DNA of 64,000 nt, taken from assembly GCA_010604095.1 (NCBI GenBank), contig JAABLG010000007.1, positions 42,954 to 106,953 of the forward strand, in the 5' to 3' direction. The position numbers were made by a program, and so were the translations under genes. The stretch's first letter is position 1. Every line of letters begins with the position of its first letter. Below are positions 17,822 through 28,100 of the stretch, piece by piece. The DNA comes from Streptococcus vestibularis (GTDB taxonomy: Bacteria > Bacillota > Bacilli > Lactobacillales > Streptococcaceae). Below the pieces are notes generated by a model, which was given only the letters and a program-made list of their open reading frames with translations, was not told the origin of the DNA and ran no database searches.

Positions 17822-19087
17822 ATGAGTATTTATCAAGATATTTTAGAAAGCATTAAGAACGATATCCAAAATGGTAGTTTGGAAAAAGGGAGCAAGTTAC
17901 CTTCCATTCGTCAACTTAGCCAGTCTTACTCCTGTAGTAAGGATACTGCCCAAAGAGCCCTCTTGGAGCTTAGATATCAAAACTATATTTACGCTGTCCC
18001 CAAAAGTGGCTACTATGTTCTTGAGGGACGCTCCGATTCAAGTGACAAAGTCCTTCTCAATCTTAATGACTATAATCAGTTGGCCTACGAAGACTTTCAC
18101 CTTTGCCTAGATGAAAGTTTGGCTGGCCATCAAGACTATCTCTTCAATTACTACCATGAACAGGCTGGACTCAAAGAACTGGTTGAAGCGTTAAAAAATC
18201 GACTAGCAGCTGATGATATTTATGTGAATACGGATCAGATTGTCATCACTTCAGGAAGTCAGCAAGCCCTTTACATCCTCTCACAGATGGATTTTGGTAA
18301 TGGTGGTCATAAAATTCTATTGGAACAGCCTACCTACCACCGTATGAACCAACTGGTTAACCGTCAAAAATTGACCTATGAAACCATAAACCGTGGATTT
18401 GATGGATTAGATCTTGACCTCCTTGAAAAGTACTTTAAATCTGGCCAAATTAAGTTCTTCTATACCATTAGCCGTTATTCCAATCCTCTAGGTTTGAGCT
18501 ATACTGCCAAAGAAAAGGAAAAGCTAGCTCAACTAGCCAGTCAGTATAATGTTTATATCGTTGAGGATGACTATATGGGGGACTTTAGTGACAGTAAAAA
18601 TCTTCCGATTCACTACTATGATACCCACGACCGCATTATTTATATCAAATCATTTTCCATGGCACTTTTCCCCGGGTTACGTTTAGGTAGTGTTGTCCTA
18701 CCACAAAATCTCAGAGCTACCTTTTTGGCTCACAAAGGACTTATTGACTATGATACCAATCTTATTATGCAAAAGGCCCTCTCAGTCTACCTAGATAATG
18801 GCATGTTCCAAAAAAATATAAAAAAACTGCGTGATCTTTTTCAAGAAACCATGGCTAGAAGTCAAGAAACTATTGAACGAGCTAATGTGACTTTACCCTA
18901 CCAAATTTCTCCTAGACATATCACTTGGCAGCTTCCTAAAGGGCTTTCTTTAGAAAAATTTAAAGCTCAAACACAGATGCGTTTCTTAGAGTCTTCCTTT
19001 ATTAGCCCTACATCTGATACCTATCTGCAAATAGGTCACGAAGAAGAATTGAAAACTTTTTTAAAACTTTTGCAAACCATAGACTGA
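17822..19087 (+). CDS. MocR/GntR-family PLP-dependent transcription regulator
   Basis: A 421-residue regulator with an N-terminal GntR winged helix (SIYQDILESIKNDIQNGSLEKGSKLPSIR..., residues 1-70) and a fold-type I aminotransferase domain. The PLP lysine is Lys276 in YIKSFSMALFPGLRLG, and SRYSNPLG and VEDDYMGDF are the usual cofactor-contact segments. MocR proteins sense PLP or amino compounds. Its position near the pyridoxine-type ECF/kinase operon suggests it is PdxR-like; this is inference because a lipoprotein gene lies between them. Own promoter; shares a bidirectional terminator with the next gene. Confidence 0.87.
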   Translation: MSIYQDILESIKNDIQNGSLEKGSKLPSIRQLSQSYSCSKDTAQRALLELRYQNYIYAVPKSGYYVLEGRSDSSDKVLLNLNDYNQLAYEDFHLCLDESLAGHQDYLFNYYHEQAGLKELVEALKNRLAADDIYVNTDQIVITSGSQQALYILSQMDFGNGGHKILLEQPTYHRMNQLVNRQKLTYETINRGFDGLDLDLLEKYFKSGQIKFFYTISRYSNPLGLSYTAKEKEKLAQLASQYNVYIVEDDYMGDFSDSKNLPIHYYDTHDRIIYIKSFSMALFPGLRLGSVVLPQNLRATFLAHKGLIDYDTNLIMQKALSVYLDNGMFQKNIKKLRDLFQETMARSQETIERANVTLPYQISPRHITWQLPKGLSLEKFKAQTQMRFLESSFISPTSDTYLQIGHEEELKTFLKLLQTID

Positions 19088-19101
19088 AAACTAGTACACA
19101 C

Positions 19102-19126
19102 AAAAAGCCATCAAACGATGGCTTTT
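19102..19126. terminator. bidirectional intrinsic terminator
   Basis: AAAAAGCCATC-AAAC-GATGGCTTTT between convergent genes. Confidence 0.9.
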
Positions 19127-19128
19127 GT

Positions 19129-19467
19129 TTATTTAGTCTGTTCAAAGCGAAGGTGGACAATCACCTTGTCTCCATAACCGTTACGCTCCAAATCACGTTG
19201 TAAGCGATATGAAATGTAATGTTCAGCAATATTGATAAAACCAGCTTCCATAAGACGATTTTCAACCAATGACTGAATCATGTTAATGGTTGGGCGTTCT
19301 ACTTGGGCATCTTGAAGATCAAGCACTACTTTACGAGTTACTTGAGCTAGGTTTTGGCGCCAAGCATCATCAATAACATACACAGTCTGGGCTGCTTTTA
19401 AGATGGCTTGGTAGATTTTATCAGGATTAAATTCAGCAACTTGACCATTACGTTTAATAATTTGCAT
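19129..19467 (-). CDS. stand-alone ATP-cone domain protein
   Basis: A 112-residue protein that consists almost wholly of one ATP-cone: MQIIKRNGQVAEFNPDKIYQAILKAA opens it, and RPTINMIQSLVENRLMEAG and AEHYISYRLQRDLERNGYG complete it. ATP-cones are normally N-terminal allosteric domains of ribonucleotide reductases (NrdA, NrdD) or of NrdR. Here there is neither a catalytic domain nor the NrdR zinc ribbon. A free dATP/ATP sensor acting on a partner protein is a reasonable guess. It has GAGGGTAG before the ATG. Confidence 0.8.
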   Translation of the reverse strand: MQIIKRNGQVAEFNPDKIYQAILKAAQTVYVIDDAWRQNLAQVTRKVVLDLQDAQVERPTINMIQSLVENRLMEAGFINIAEHYISYRLQRDLERNGYGDKVIVHLRFEQTK

Positions 19468-19558
19468 GGCTACCCTCTTTTCAAGTTTTTTTCTTTTATT
19501 ATGCAGAGAATTTACATATTTGTCAAGTGCAAATCACTGAAAGACCTTTTCTAACTGC

Positions 19559-20140
19559 CTACTCCCAGAATTTAGAAATATAGAGTGGCTTGCCATGTCT
19601 ATCAAAGGAAAGTGTTGCAGTATAGGAATCTAACTCATGGTGTCGCATATAATTAGCGATTCTTTTATCACCGTTTATCAGGTGAATGTCATAAGTCTGC
19701 CCGTCAGAGCTTACAAAGTGAGCATTAATTCTAGCACTACTCGTTTTTGAGCCAACATGACTAATATCTATTTGTTCAACTTTGCCATCAATGGTTTTAG
19801 CTATGGGTCCTCCATAATCTTTGTAAATAGTGACGGTAGCTAAAACATCCTCAACCAAAACATAGGTCATTCCGAAAATAAACAAATAAACTATCGGTAT
19901 GACAATGAAAGATAATTTACTTTGACAAAATTTTTCTTTATGCCAAGCCCAGATATCTTGAGGTGACATGATTAAAAACTTCTTAACATACTGATGAACA
20001 AGTAACCTATAGACTAACACTAAAAATGTTAATTGCCCCAAGGGATAAGCAAAACTGGGTAAGCCATCAATAAGTATATTGACTTTATCAGATTCAAAGG
20101 TGTAATGTCCCCATACCCCGTCAAAGAACTCTAAAAACAA
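19559..20140 (-). CDS. membrane protein of unknown function
   Basis: A 193-residue protein with two or three hydrophobic helices (about residues 25-47 and 75-100, YPLGQLTFLVLVYRLLV and SFIVIPIVYLFIFGMTYVLV), followed by an about 90-residue soluble C-terminal domain rich in beta strands (DGKVEQIDISHV, YDIHLINGDKR, YTATLSFDRHGKPLYI). I do not recognise the family. GGAGATAA precedes the ATG. It lies between pheT and the ATP-cone gene in the same direction but has no visible operon link. Confidence 0.7.
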   Translation of the reverse strand: MFLEFFDGVWGHYTFESDKVNILIDGLPSFAYPLGQLTFLVLVYRLLVHQYVKKFLIMSPQDIWAWHKEKFCQSKLSFIVIPIVYLFIFGMTYVLVEDVLATVTIYKDYGGPIAKTIDGKVEQIDISHVGSKTSSARINAHFVSSDGQTYDIHLINGDKRIANYMRHHELDSYTATLSFDRHGKPLYISKFWE

Positions 20141-20174
20141 ATTATCTCCTTTATGTAATATCGTCTAATCACTT

Positions 20175-20203
20175 AAAAATCCATCTTCTCAGATGGATTT
20201 TCT
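20175..20203 (-). terminator. intrinsic terminator of pheT
   Basis: Minus strand AAAATCCATCT-GAGA-AGATGGATTTTT. Confidence 0.9.
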
Positions 20204-20208
20204 AATGA

Positions 20209-22617
20209 TTAACGTACTTCTGCTTTAACTTTTTCAGTGAGAGCTTTAGTAATTTTTTCCATGTATTTGGCAACTTCTTCATCTGTGAGGTTGTCATTTG
20301 GATTTTGGAAGGTAAGGCTATAAGCCATTGATTTCATACCTGAACCAAGTTTTTCACCTGCGTAAACGTCGAAGAGTTTAACGGCAACCAAGCGTTTGAC
20401 TCCTGCAGAGTAGATAGCATCCAGAACTTCTTGATGAGTTATTTCTGCCTTGAGAAGAAGGGCAATATCACGTGATACTGCAGGGAATTTTGTGATTTCA
20501 ACAAATGGTTGATCTGGTTGCAAGGCAGCTTCTACAGCACTAAGGTTAATTTCAGCCACATAAGTCTCAGGAATGCCATAGTTTTTGGCAGTTTGTGGGT
20601 GAACTTGACCAAGGAATCCAATCGTTTGACCATCAAGCACAATAGCAGCTGTACGACCTGGGTGCATGCTTGCTAGGTCTTTTGTTGGTACATAGTCAAC
20701 TGAAACTTCAAGTTTATCAAAGAGTGCTTCAACAATACCTTTGGCATAGAAGAAATCAACTGGCGTTGCTTTGGTTTGGAAATCTTTTTCAGCTACAAGA
20801 CCAGAAATAGCGAAGGCAAAGGTATTGATTTCATTTGGCAATTCCTCTTTTGGATTACCCTTTTGTTCAAAGACCTTACCGATTTCGTAAATAGCAACGT
20901 TACTATTCTTACGGTTAACATTGTAAGCAACAGTATCAAGCATGCCAGAAACCATATTCTGACGGAGAGCTGAACGGTCAACAGTCATTGGCCACATCAA
21001 CTCAGTCAAATTACTTGGTGTCGCAGCAAATTCAACGGCTTTTTCAGGTGTTGTCAAAGCATATGAGATGATTTCAGTCAATCCAGCACCTTCAGCAATG
21101 CTACGAACCTTACGGCGAAGTGCTTGTGTTTCAGTCAATTCACCGGCCGTTCCTGCTGCTTCTGGAAGTGTCGTAGGCAATTTTTCATAGCCGTAGATAC
21201 GTGCAATTTCCTCAACCAGGTCTGCTTGGATACTGATATCCCAACGACGACGTGGTACAGATACTGTGAATTTATCGGCATCACCTGTCAATCCAAAACC
21301 AAGTTTCGCAAAGACATCTTCAATATCTGCAAAAGTCAATTCTGTACCAAGGCGAACATTTACATAATCAAGACTTGTAGAGACTTGAACTGGCTCTGTA
21401 TCAACTGACCCCGCTTGAACACGGCCTGCAAGCACCGTTCCATTTGCCAATTCTTGCAACATTGCTGCAGCAAAATCAAGAGCTTCAAGGACAGTATCGT
21501 TATTGATACCTTTTTCAAAACGTGATGATGATTCTGAACGAAGGTTGAGACGACTACTTGTCTTACGAATTGATTTACCATCAAATACAGCAGCTTCGAG
21601 AACAACATTTTTAGAATTGTTGTCAATTTCAGTTGAAGCGCCACCCATAACACCTGCTAGGGCAACTGGTTTGTCAGCAACTGTAATAACAATATCTTCA
21701 GTAGTCAATTCACGTTCTTCACCATCGAGAGTCACCAATTTTTCACCCTCACGGGCATCACGGGCAACGATTCGTGAATCTTCAAATTTGTCCAAATCAA
21801 AGGCGTGCATTGGTTGTCCAAAGTAAAGAAGAACATAGTTTGTCACATCTACCACATTGTTGATTGGACGGATACCAGCATTCATAAGAAGGTTTTGTAA
21901 CCATTGTGGACTTGGTTGAACAGTAACATTCTCAACCACACGGCTAGCATAAGTAGCCACTTTATCGCTTTCGATAGCTACTGAAATCTTATCAGAAGCT
22001 GGCTTGCTGTCTTCTGTGACTGTTTTTTCTGGGAAGTGAACAGATTTGCCATAGATTGCAGCGACTTCATGGGCCACACCACGCATAGAAAGAGCATCAG
22101 CACGGTTAGGTGTGATTGACAATTCGATGATTTCATCGTCAAGGTCGAGATATGGGAAAATGCTATCTCCAGGTACAGCATCTTCAGGCAAAATTTGGAT
22201 TCCATCTGCAAATTCCTTAGGAATAATGCTATCTGGAAGTCCAAGTTCTGCCAAAGAACAGATCATACCGAGAGATTCCATGCCTCGAATCTTCCCTTTT
22301 TTAATTTTGTAATTGTCCGCAATGCGTGCACCAGGAATGGCAACAATAACCTTGATTCCAGCAGTGACATTTGGAGCTCCACAAACAATTTGACGTGGAC
22401 CTTCAGCATCTCCTGTATCTACTTGACACAAGTGCAAGTGTGTTTCAGGCACATCTTCACATGACAAGACATGACCAACAACCAATTTAGACAAGCCTTC
22501 AGCAGGTGTTTCAACACCCTCCACTTCAATACCTGTCGTCGACATTTTTTCAGCGAGTTCAGCAGTGGTAACATCCACATCAACCAACTCTTTTAACCAT
22601 TTATAACTAACTAGCAT
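20209..22617 (-). CDS. pheT: phenylalanyl-tRNA synthetase beta subunit
   Basis: An 802-residue beta subunit of the alpha2beta2 enzyme that charges tRNA-Phe. It has the N-terminal tRNA-binding domain (about 40-155), the B3/B4 editing domain, B5, the catalytic-like core and the C-terminal anticodon-binding FDX-ACB domain ([12 protein letters not shown]... to the end). I start at ATG 22617 ([12 protein letters not shown]), the family N-terminus; a TTG at 22659 is in frame. No good ribosome site sits at the usual distance; the nearest AAGGA is inside a hairpin (see findings). Unusually it is separated from pheS by a GNAT gene and 300 nt. Confidence 0.97.
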   Translation of the reverse strand: MLVSYKWLKELVDVDVTTAELAEKMSTTGIEVEGVETPAEGLSKLVVGHVLSCEDVPETHLHLCQVDTGDAEGPRQIVCGAPNVTAGIKVIVAIPGARIADNYKIKKGKIRGMESLGMICSLAELGLPDSIIPKEFADGIQILPEDAVPGDSIFPYLDLDDEIIELSITPNRADALSMRGVAHEVAAIYGKSVHFPEKTVTEDSKPASDKISVAIESDKVATYASRVVENVTVQPSPQWLQNLLMNAGIRPINNVVDVTNYVLLYFGQPMHAFDLDKFEDSRIVARDAREGEKLVTLDGEERELTTEDIVITVADKPVALAGVMGGASTEIDNNSKNVVLEAAVFDGKSIRKTSSRLNLRSESSSRFEKGINNDTVLEALDFAAAMLQELANGTVLAGRVQAGSVDTEPVQVSTSLDYVNVRLGTELTFADIEDVFAKLGFGLTGDADKFTVSVPRRRWDISIQADLVEEIARIYGYEKLPTTLPEAAGTAGELTETQALRRKVRSIAEGAGLTEIISYALTTPEKAVEFAATPSNLTELMWPMTVDRSALRQNMVSGMLDTVAYNVNRKNSNVAIYEIGKVFEQKGNPKEELPNEINTFAFAISGLVAEKDFQTKATPVDFFYAKGIVEALFDKLEVSVDYVPTKDLASMHPGRTAAIVLDGQTIGFLGQVHPQTAKNYGIPETYVAEINLSAVEAALQPDQPFVEITKFPAVSRDIALLLKAEITHQEVLDAIYSAGVKRLVAVKLFDVYAGEKLGSGMKSMAYSLTFQNPNDNLTDEEVAKYMEKITKALTEKVKAEVR

Positions 22618-22629
22618 AATTATGATATT

Positions 22630-22655
22630 AAGACCGTGTCCTTGCTTTGCAAGGA
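22630..22655 (-). promoter_or_regulatory. hairpin holding the only AAGGA upstream of pheT
   Basis: Minus strand GTCCTTGC-AAA-GCAAGGAC, a perfect 8-bp stem about 18 nt before the ATG. It may sequester or position the ribosome site. Confidence 0.4.
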
Positions 22656-22677
22656 CCAAAGTGACAAGATTTTAGGA

Positions 22678-22830
22678 AGTCGCCTGAAATCCTGATTTCA
22701 GTAGCGACTTATCTAAATCTCGAACTTTGAGGTCGTATTCAAATCCTTTCTGTAAAATTATCAGTTCAACTGATAAATGAGAGAAGAGTTCAAACCTCTA
22801 CTTAGGGTGGGTTCAAATCCTTTCTGTAAT
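22678..22830. repeat. structured intergenic region with hairpins and an 18-nt direct repeat
   Basis: AGTCGC-CTGAAATC-CT-GATTTCAG-TA-GCGACT forms a long hairpin (22678-22709); TTATCAGTT-CAACTGATAA forms another (about 22760-22779). TTCAAATCCTTTCTGTAA occurs twice (near 22738 and 22809). No ORF is visible here. Confidence 0.55.
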
Positions 22831-22919
22831 TTAGGAATATGTATAGCTGATATAAGAGGAAGACGAACTGACACGTTTAATCGCCTTATAAACTCCTCTC
22901 TATCAACTTAATAATCGGT

Positions 22920-23438
22920 TTATAGTTTTAATTTAAGCAACCAGTCACAGTCTACTTTACCGTCACCAACCGGAAAATTGTGTTCTGCAAATTTTTCAAA
23001 GCCATATTTATCGTAAAAAATCTGTGCTTTGAAATTTCTTTCCCAAACACCCAACCAGACCCAATCACAACCTAGATCACGGGCTTCCTGCAATGCAAAT
23101 TCAAAGAGCTTCTTTCCTAAGCCCATACCTTGAAAAGCCTGACTGATATAGATACGTTGAATTTCAAAGGCATTGTCCAAATGCTGTTCTGTTTGAGCAG
23201 ACCCTACATTGGTTTTTAGAAAACCTGCCTTTTCACCATCAACGAGAATGAAAAAATAACGTGATTCTTCGTGAGTGATTTCATTGAAGAGAACTTCCTC
23301 AGACAGCGCAGTGTCAAAGTAAGCTTGCAACTGGGACTCTGTATTATCATGAGCAAATGTCTCCCTAAAAGTATCTTCCGAGATAACTTTTAATTCTTCT
23401 ACTTCTTCTGGAAGAACCTTACGAATGGCAACTGTCAT
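22920..23438 (-). CDS. GNAT N-acetyltransferase
   Basis: A 172-residue acetyltransferase of the GCN5-related family. The acetyl-CoA-binding segment is QRIYISQAFQGMGLGKKLFEFALQEA (about 113-138), the Q/R-x-x-G-x-G/A motif; VWERNFKAQIFYDKYGF is motif B. It resembles PaiA-type polyamine acetyltransferases, but the substrate is not certain. AGGAGGTTG precedes the ATG, and the start is only 16 nt after the pheS stop, so it is co-transcribed with pheS under the T-box. Confidence 0.85.
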   Translation of the reverse strand: MTVAIRKVLPEEVEELKVISEDTFRETFAHDNTESQLQAYFDTALSEEVLFNEITHEESRYFFILVDGEKAGFLKTNVGSAQTEQHLDNAFEIQRIYISQAFQGMGLGKKLFEFALQEARDLGCDWVWLGVWERNFKAQIFYDKYGFEKFAEHNFPVGDGKVDCDWLLKLKL

Positions 23439-23454
23439 GACAACCTCCTAAACC

Positions 23455-24498
23455 TTATTTAAATTGTTCTGAGAATCGAACGTCTCCTTGGTAGAAACCA
23501 CGAATATCGTTAATTCCATAACGGAGCATGGCAATACGTTCTTGACCAAGACCGAAAGCAAAACCTGAGTATTCTTCAGAATCAACACCTGACATCTCAA
23601 GCACTTGTGGGTGAACCATACCAGCACCAAGGATCTCAATCCAACCTGTCTTCTTACATACGTTACATCCTTTACCACCACACTTGAAGCATGATACATC
23701 AACTTCAACTGAAGGTTCAGTGAATGGGAAATAAGAAGGACGCAGACGGATTTGACGCTCTGCACCAAACATTTTTTGGATAATCATTTCAAGTGTTCCT
23801 TTAAGGTCACCCATTGAAATATTTTTACCAACGACTAATCCTTCGATTTGGTGGAACTGGTGACTGTGAGTCGCATCATCTGTATCACGACGGAAAACAC
23901 GTCCTGGTGAAATCATTTTAAGCGGACCCTTAGAAAAATCATGTTTATCAAGCGTACGAGCTTGTACAGGACTTGTGTGAGTTCTCATCAAGATTTCTTC
24001 CGTAATATAGAAGGTATCTTGCATATCACGCGCTGGGTGATCTTTAGGCAAGTTCATGCGTTCAAAGTTGTAGTAATCTGTTTCCACTTCAAAACCGTCA
24101 ACGACTTGGAAGCCCATACCCAAAAAAATGTCTTCAATTTCTTCAGCTGTTTGGCTAAGAATATGACGGTTACCAAGTTTGACTTGGCGTCCTGGAAGGG
24201 TAACATCAAGACTTTCAGAGTCAAGTTGTGCTTGAATTTTAGCTGCTTCAACAATTTTAGCGGCTTCGTCAAAAGCTTCAGTCAAAACGTCACGTACTTC
24301 GTTGACCATCTTACCAACTTTAGGACGTTCTTCATTTGGAAGGTCTTTAAGGCCCTTCAAGAGATCCGTCAAAGACCCTTTTTTACCTAAAACTGCCACA
24401 CGCAATTCTTGTAATTCTTTAGAGTGTTCTCCACGCATTTCAGCCAATTTAGCTTGCGTTGAGGTTTTCAACTCTTGCAATTGTGTTTGTAAATCCAT
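23455..24498 (-). CDS. pheS: phenylalanyl-tRNA synthetase alpha subunit
   Basis: A 347-residue catalytic alpha subunit. It has the N-terminal coiled coil (about 1-85, [21 protein letters not shown]), then the class II core with motif 1 around [11 protein letters not shown], motif 2 [19 protein letters not shown] and motif 3 [19 protein letters not shown] CxxC-type zinc-like cluster ([18 protein letters not shown]) is present, as is common in Firmicutes. AAGGAAT lies upstream. Controlled by the T-box leader. Confidence 0.98.
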   Translation of the reverse strand: MDLQTQLQELKTSTQAKLAEMRGEHSKELQELRVAVLGKKGSLTDLLKGLKDLPNEERPKVGKMVNEVRDVLTEAFDEAAKIVEAAKIQAQLDSESLDVTLPGRQVKLGNRHILSQTAEEIEDIFLGMGFQVVDGFEVETDYYNFERMNLPKDHPARDMQDTFYITEEILMRTHTSPVQARTLDKHDFSKGPLKMISPGRVFRRDTDDATHSHQFHQIEGLVVGKNISMGDLKGTLEMIIQKMFGAERQIRLRPSYFPFTEPSVEVDVSCFKCGGKGCNVCKKTGWIEILGAGMVHPQVLEMSGVDSEEYSGFAFGLGQERIAMLRYGINDIRGFYQGDVRFSEQFK

Positions 24499-24529
24499 GA
24501 GATTCCTTTCTTAAATAACAATTTCGAAT

Positions 24530-24775
24530 CGCAAACAAAAAACCACGTGCCAAACTCCAACCCGGAGCGTTGACACGCGGTACCATCCGTTTTTTATCCG
24601 GTTACCCAGACCTTGATTCGTCAGTCGTTGTTTTCATGAGTGAATTCACCAAACTTCCCTTGAGAGGGCTTCCAGTCCGTGGCCCCCAATCCCTGACAAT
24701 TTCCATAAGGTTACTAGTCTCTACGACTTCTATTCAATTACTATCAATTCTACCAAAAAAATAGGAAGCTTTCAA
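24530..24775 (-). ncRNA. T-box riboswitch (Phe) upstream of pheS
   Basis: Minus-strand leader driven by TTGAAA (plus 24770-24775), 17 nt, TAGAAT (24747-24752). It contains the T-box core GGTACCGCGTG (plus 24573-24584, preceded by ATG) inside an antiterminator, and a terminator ending in GGAGTTTGGCACGTGG plus a T run (about 24537-24565). GAATTC near 24642-24647 offers a TTC phenylalanine specifier codon, consistent with the downstream gene. Uncharged tRNA-Phe would promote read-through. Confidence 0.92.
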
Positions 24776-24783
24776 GAGGAGAA

Positions 24784-24808
24784 AAAAATCCAGGCCTTTA
24801 GGCCTAGA
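24784..24808 (-). terminator. intrinsic terminator of the orphan small unit
   Basis: Minus strand TAGGCC-TAAA-GGCCTGG followed by TTTTTTT. It lies upstream of the pheS promoter and serves no known gene. Confidence 0.75.
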
Positions 24809-24828
24809 TATTATCAACGGAAGACTTC

Positions 24829-24921
24829 TTAACCTGTGCATGCGAAGTCTAACATGTGTCCAGAAAACTCAAATCTTAACACATACACTATAACTAACAT
24901 CAAAAAACACCATATCCCCAT
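24829..24921 (-). CDS. candidate 30-residue hydrophobic peptide
   Basis: ATG at 24921 with AAGGA exactly 8 nt upstream starts a 30-codon ORF: MGIWCFLMLVIVYVLRFEFS, then GHMLDFACTG and TAA. The first half is strongly hydrophobic with few charges; the second half is polar. A promoter (TTGTCA, 16 nt, extended TGTTACAAT) and a terminator bracket it, so it is a complete tiny unit. I do not recognise it. It could be a small membrane peptide, a peptide pheromone precursor, or an accidental ORF in a small RNA. Confidence 0.4.
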   Translation of the reverse strand: MGIWCFLMLVIVYVLRFEFSGHMLDFACTG

Positions 24922-24938
24922 ATGACATTTCCTTAAAT

Positions 24939-24966
24939 ATTGTAACATGTCAGTGGGAAATGACAA
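24939..24966 (-). promoter_or_regulatory. promoter of the orphan small unit
   Basis: Minus strand TTGTCA (plus 24961-24966), 16-nt spacer, TACAAT with TG extension (plus 24939-24944). The 5-nt arms TGTCA and TGACA flank the spacer sequence TTTCCCAC. Confidence 0.6.
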
Positions 24967-25022
24967 GTCGTCCTCTTTCTCATAAACCCTAAAATCCTAA
25001 TCATAGCCTTTGTTAAGCCATT

Positions 25023-25042
25023 TTACGCAATCGATTGCGTAA
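25023..25042. promoter_or_regulatory. 20-bp perfect palindrome, LacI/GalR-type operator
   Basis: TTACGCAATCGATTGCGTAA. The central CG and flanking GCAA/TTGC arms are typical of LacI-family operators. On the minus strand it lies between TTCAAA and TAAAAT (18-nt spacer), so it may control a promoter. No sugar gene adjoins it. The rest of 24967-25090 shows no convincing ORF. Confidence 0.6.
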
Positions 25043-25096
25043 TTTTGAAAGCGCAAACTTTATTTTTTTCTGAAAGTTTTGGCAAATTTTTTGAGA

Positions 25097-25136
25097 CTAT
25101 AAAAAAAGATAGTGATAAAGCTATCAACTATCTTTC
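25097..25136 (-). terminator. intrinsic terminator of smc
   Basis: Minus strand AAAGATAGT...TCACTATCTTTTTTT stem with an inner TGATAGC/GCTTTATCA part. Confidence 0.8.
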
Positions 25137-25155
25137 ATGAAAATATAATCTATTT

Positions 25156-28100
25156 TTAGTCTAAATCAAGGTCTTTCAGTTTGACCGAAACGATTTTCGA
25201 GACACCTGATTCCTGCATGGTTACTCCATAAATAGAGTCTGCTGCAGACATAGTTCCCTTACGGTGGGTAACTACGATAAATTGACTTGACTTGTCAAAA
25301 CGATTAAGGTAGTCACCGAAGCGTTTAACATTGGCTTCATCCAAAGCCGCTTCTACTTCGTCTAGGATAACAAATGGAATAGTCTTAACACGAATGATGG
25401 CAAAGAGAAGGGCCAAAGCTGACAAGGCTTTCTCGCCACCTGACATAAGGTTAAGTGATTGAATTTTCTTACCTGGTGGCTGAACAGAAATTTCTACTCC
25501 AGCCTCTAGGAGATTGTCTGAGGTCAAAATCAAGTCAGCTGAACCTCCACCGAACATCTGCGTAAAGGTTTGTTTAAAGCTTTCTCGGATAGCCTCAAAG
25601 GTTGCTTTAAAGCGTGATTTCACTTCATCATCCATGTCATTAATGGTATTCAGAAGGAGACTCTTGGCTTCGAGCAAATCATCCTTTTGACCGTTCAAGA
25701 AATCTAGACGTTGCTTAACCTCTTCAAATTGGGCAATAGCATCCACATTGACTGGACCCAAAGCTTTAATCGAACGCTCAAGACCTTGCAGATTCTGGCG
25801 GGTTTGTTCGACATTGTCAAGAGGGCTAGCCTGACCTTTGGCTGCTTCGAGCGTCATCTGATAATCTTCAGCCAACTGAGTCGCAAACTTACGAAGTGAT
25901 TGACTAATCTGACTTTCACGTTCTTCCAAGCGAGTCTGTTGACGAATCAAATCCTCGTTACGATTGCCAGCTTTTGCCAAACGCTCCTCCAAGTCCTCCA
26001 ACTGACCTTCGTAATCTTGCACCTGAATCTTGGCACGGACAAGAGCTTGTTCCAAATCGTCTTTACGTTGAACAGCCTCTTTATGCTGCGCTTGCAGATG
26101 GGGAAGGCGATCAGTTTGGTCTTCATCAACCTGGTTGTTAAGGAGCGCCTTAAGACTATCCGATTCTTTCATTAACTCAGATAAGTCAACTTGAAGACGA
26201 TTGCTTTCTGTCTTCGCAAAACGCAATTCTGCCTGCAAGTCACGTTCCTTCAACTGAAGTTCAGATTGCTTGTCTAGGAGAACCTGTTTTTGTTGACCAA
26301 GAGCATCTTTGTCTTCCTTAATGGCCTCAATACGGTCGTTAATGGCCTCACGCTTGGATGCAATTTGCACTAACTCAGCTTTCAGTTGCTCAGCCTTATC
26401 TTGCAGATTTGCACCTTCAGATCCCTGAGAATCCTGTTTGAAACTATTTACTAAGACTTGATTTTTCTCTAAATCTGACAAGGCTTGTTGATGTTCTAAG
26501 CCTAGTTTTTGCTCTTGCAGACGAGCATTCTCACCATCTACCTTAAGATCTTCTAGCTCTTTCTGTAGAGCCTTACGTTTAACCTTAAGGGCTTCAACTT
26601 TGGCTTCACTATCACTTAATTGAGCCTTAATCTGGTTAATTTCAGCAGTCAAGGCATCTAGTTCAGGCTTGATAAAGAGACTATTATTTTGTTTGTTGGT
26701 ACCACCAGCAAAGGCACCACCTGGACGAATCTCAGAGCCATCAAGAGTAACCATACGCACTTGGAAACGAACCGCTCGAGCCGCCTTATTGGCATTGTCA
26801 ATGGTATCAAAGATTGCTGTCACCCCTAGGAGGTTTTGGAAAATATTAGATAAGCGGTCCTCATAGGTAACCAAATCGGAAGCCATACCTATAAAACCTG
26901 GTGCATTGGCAAGACTTTGAGCAAATTGTCCATTAAGTTGACGTGGCTTAATAGTGGTCAAAGGCAAGAAGGTCGCACGTCCCTGACGATTTCGTTTCAA
27001 GTAGTCAATCGAACGCTTAGCAGCCGCTTCGTCCTCAACAATAATGTTTTGCCCGCTAGCTCCCATAGCAATCTCAAGAGCTGTCTGATAACGCGTGTCA
27101 AAGGTTAAGTGTTCACTGACTGCGCCAATGATTCCCTGAATGGATTGGGCATTTTGAAGGACAGCCTTCACCCCTGCATAGAAATTAGAATGATTTTTCT
27201 GGATAGATTCTAGACTTTGACGACGGGCATCTTTACTTTTAAGATAATCCATGAGGTCAAACATCTGCTTTTGAGCTTCTTGGTAGTCCTTATCAAGAGC
27301 TTGATAAGCCTGAGCCTTTTCTTTGTAACTAACTAAGAGGCTTTGAAGACTCTCTTGGGCTGCTTGATAAGCTTTTTGGGCTTCGCTAGCCACTTCCTGA
27401 GCGGAAAGTAAATCCGCTTGAGCTTGTTTATATTCTTCAGCTTGTGCCTCGAGCGATTGTGTCTGACTGTCCATGTCGTGGGTGACCTGAGTCAAACTGT
27501 TGGAAACTTTGGCTTCCTCCTGCATCAGACCAACATAGTCCTCACGTAAACGTTCAATAAGTGTATCTGGATCATCAGAAAATTGCTCTAGTTCTTTTTG
27601 AATAGCAATCAGCTCTTGGGCAAGGCTATCCAACTCAGCATTCAATTCAACTTGGCCTTGATTAACCTTATCAAGGGATGCTCTTGCCTCTGCTTTCAAA
27701 TGCTCTAGCTCACTGAGACGAGCTTCAGTTTCTTCTTTTTTCTCTGAACGCTGCTGACTCTCCATGGTATAAAGATCAATTTGACGTTCAAAGTCGCTAA
27801 TGAGACGTGTGACATCCACCAAGGTTTGTTGGTCTGAAGAAATTTGTTCTGAAATTTGATGACGTTTTTGCTTAAGTTCTTGGTTTTCAGACTCTAGACG
27901 ATGACGTTTCTCATAATAACTGGTTAATTTGTCCTTGACCTCTGCCAAATCCTCTTGCGTTTTGGACAAATCTTTTTTACCAACTTCAATATCGTGGACC
28001 AAAAGATTAAGCTGTGTCTGTCTACGCTCTTCATCTAATTCCAAGTAACGTTTGGCTGTGGCTGCTTGTTTTTCAAGGGGGGTAACCTGACCATCTAGCT

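Noticed and set aside
22738..22830. GGTTCAAATCC as a tRNA T-arm
   Set aside because: No acceptor, D-arm or anticodon stem can be fitted within 75 nt, and the same string occurs twice as part of a longer repeat.
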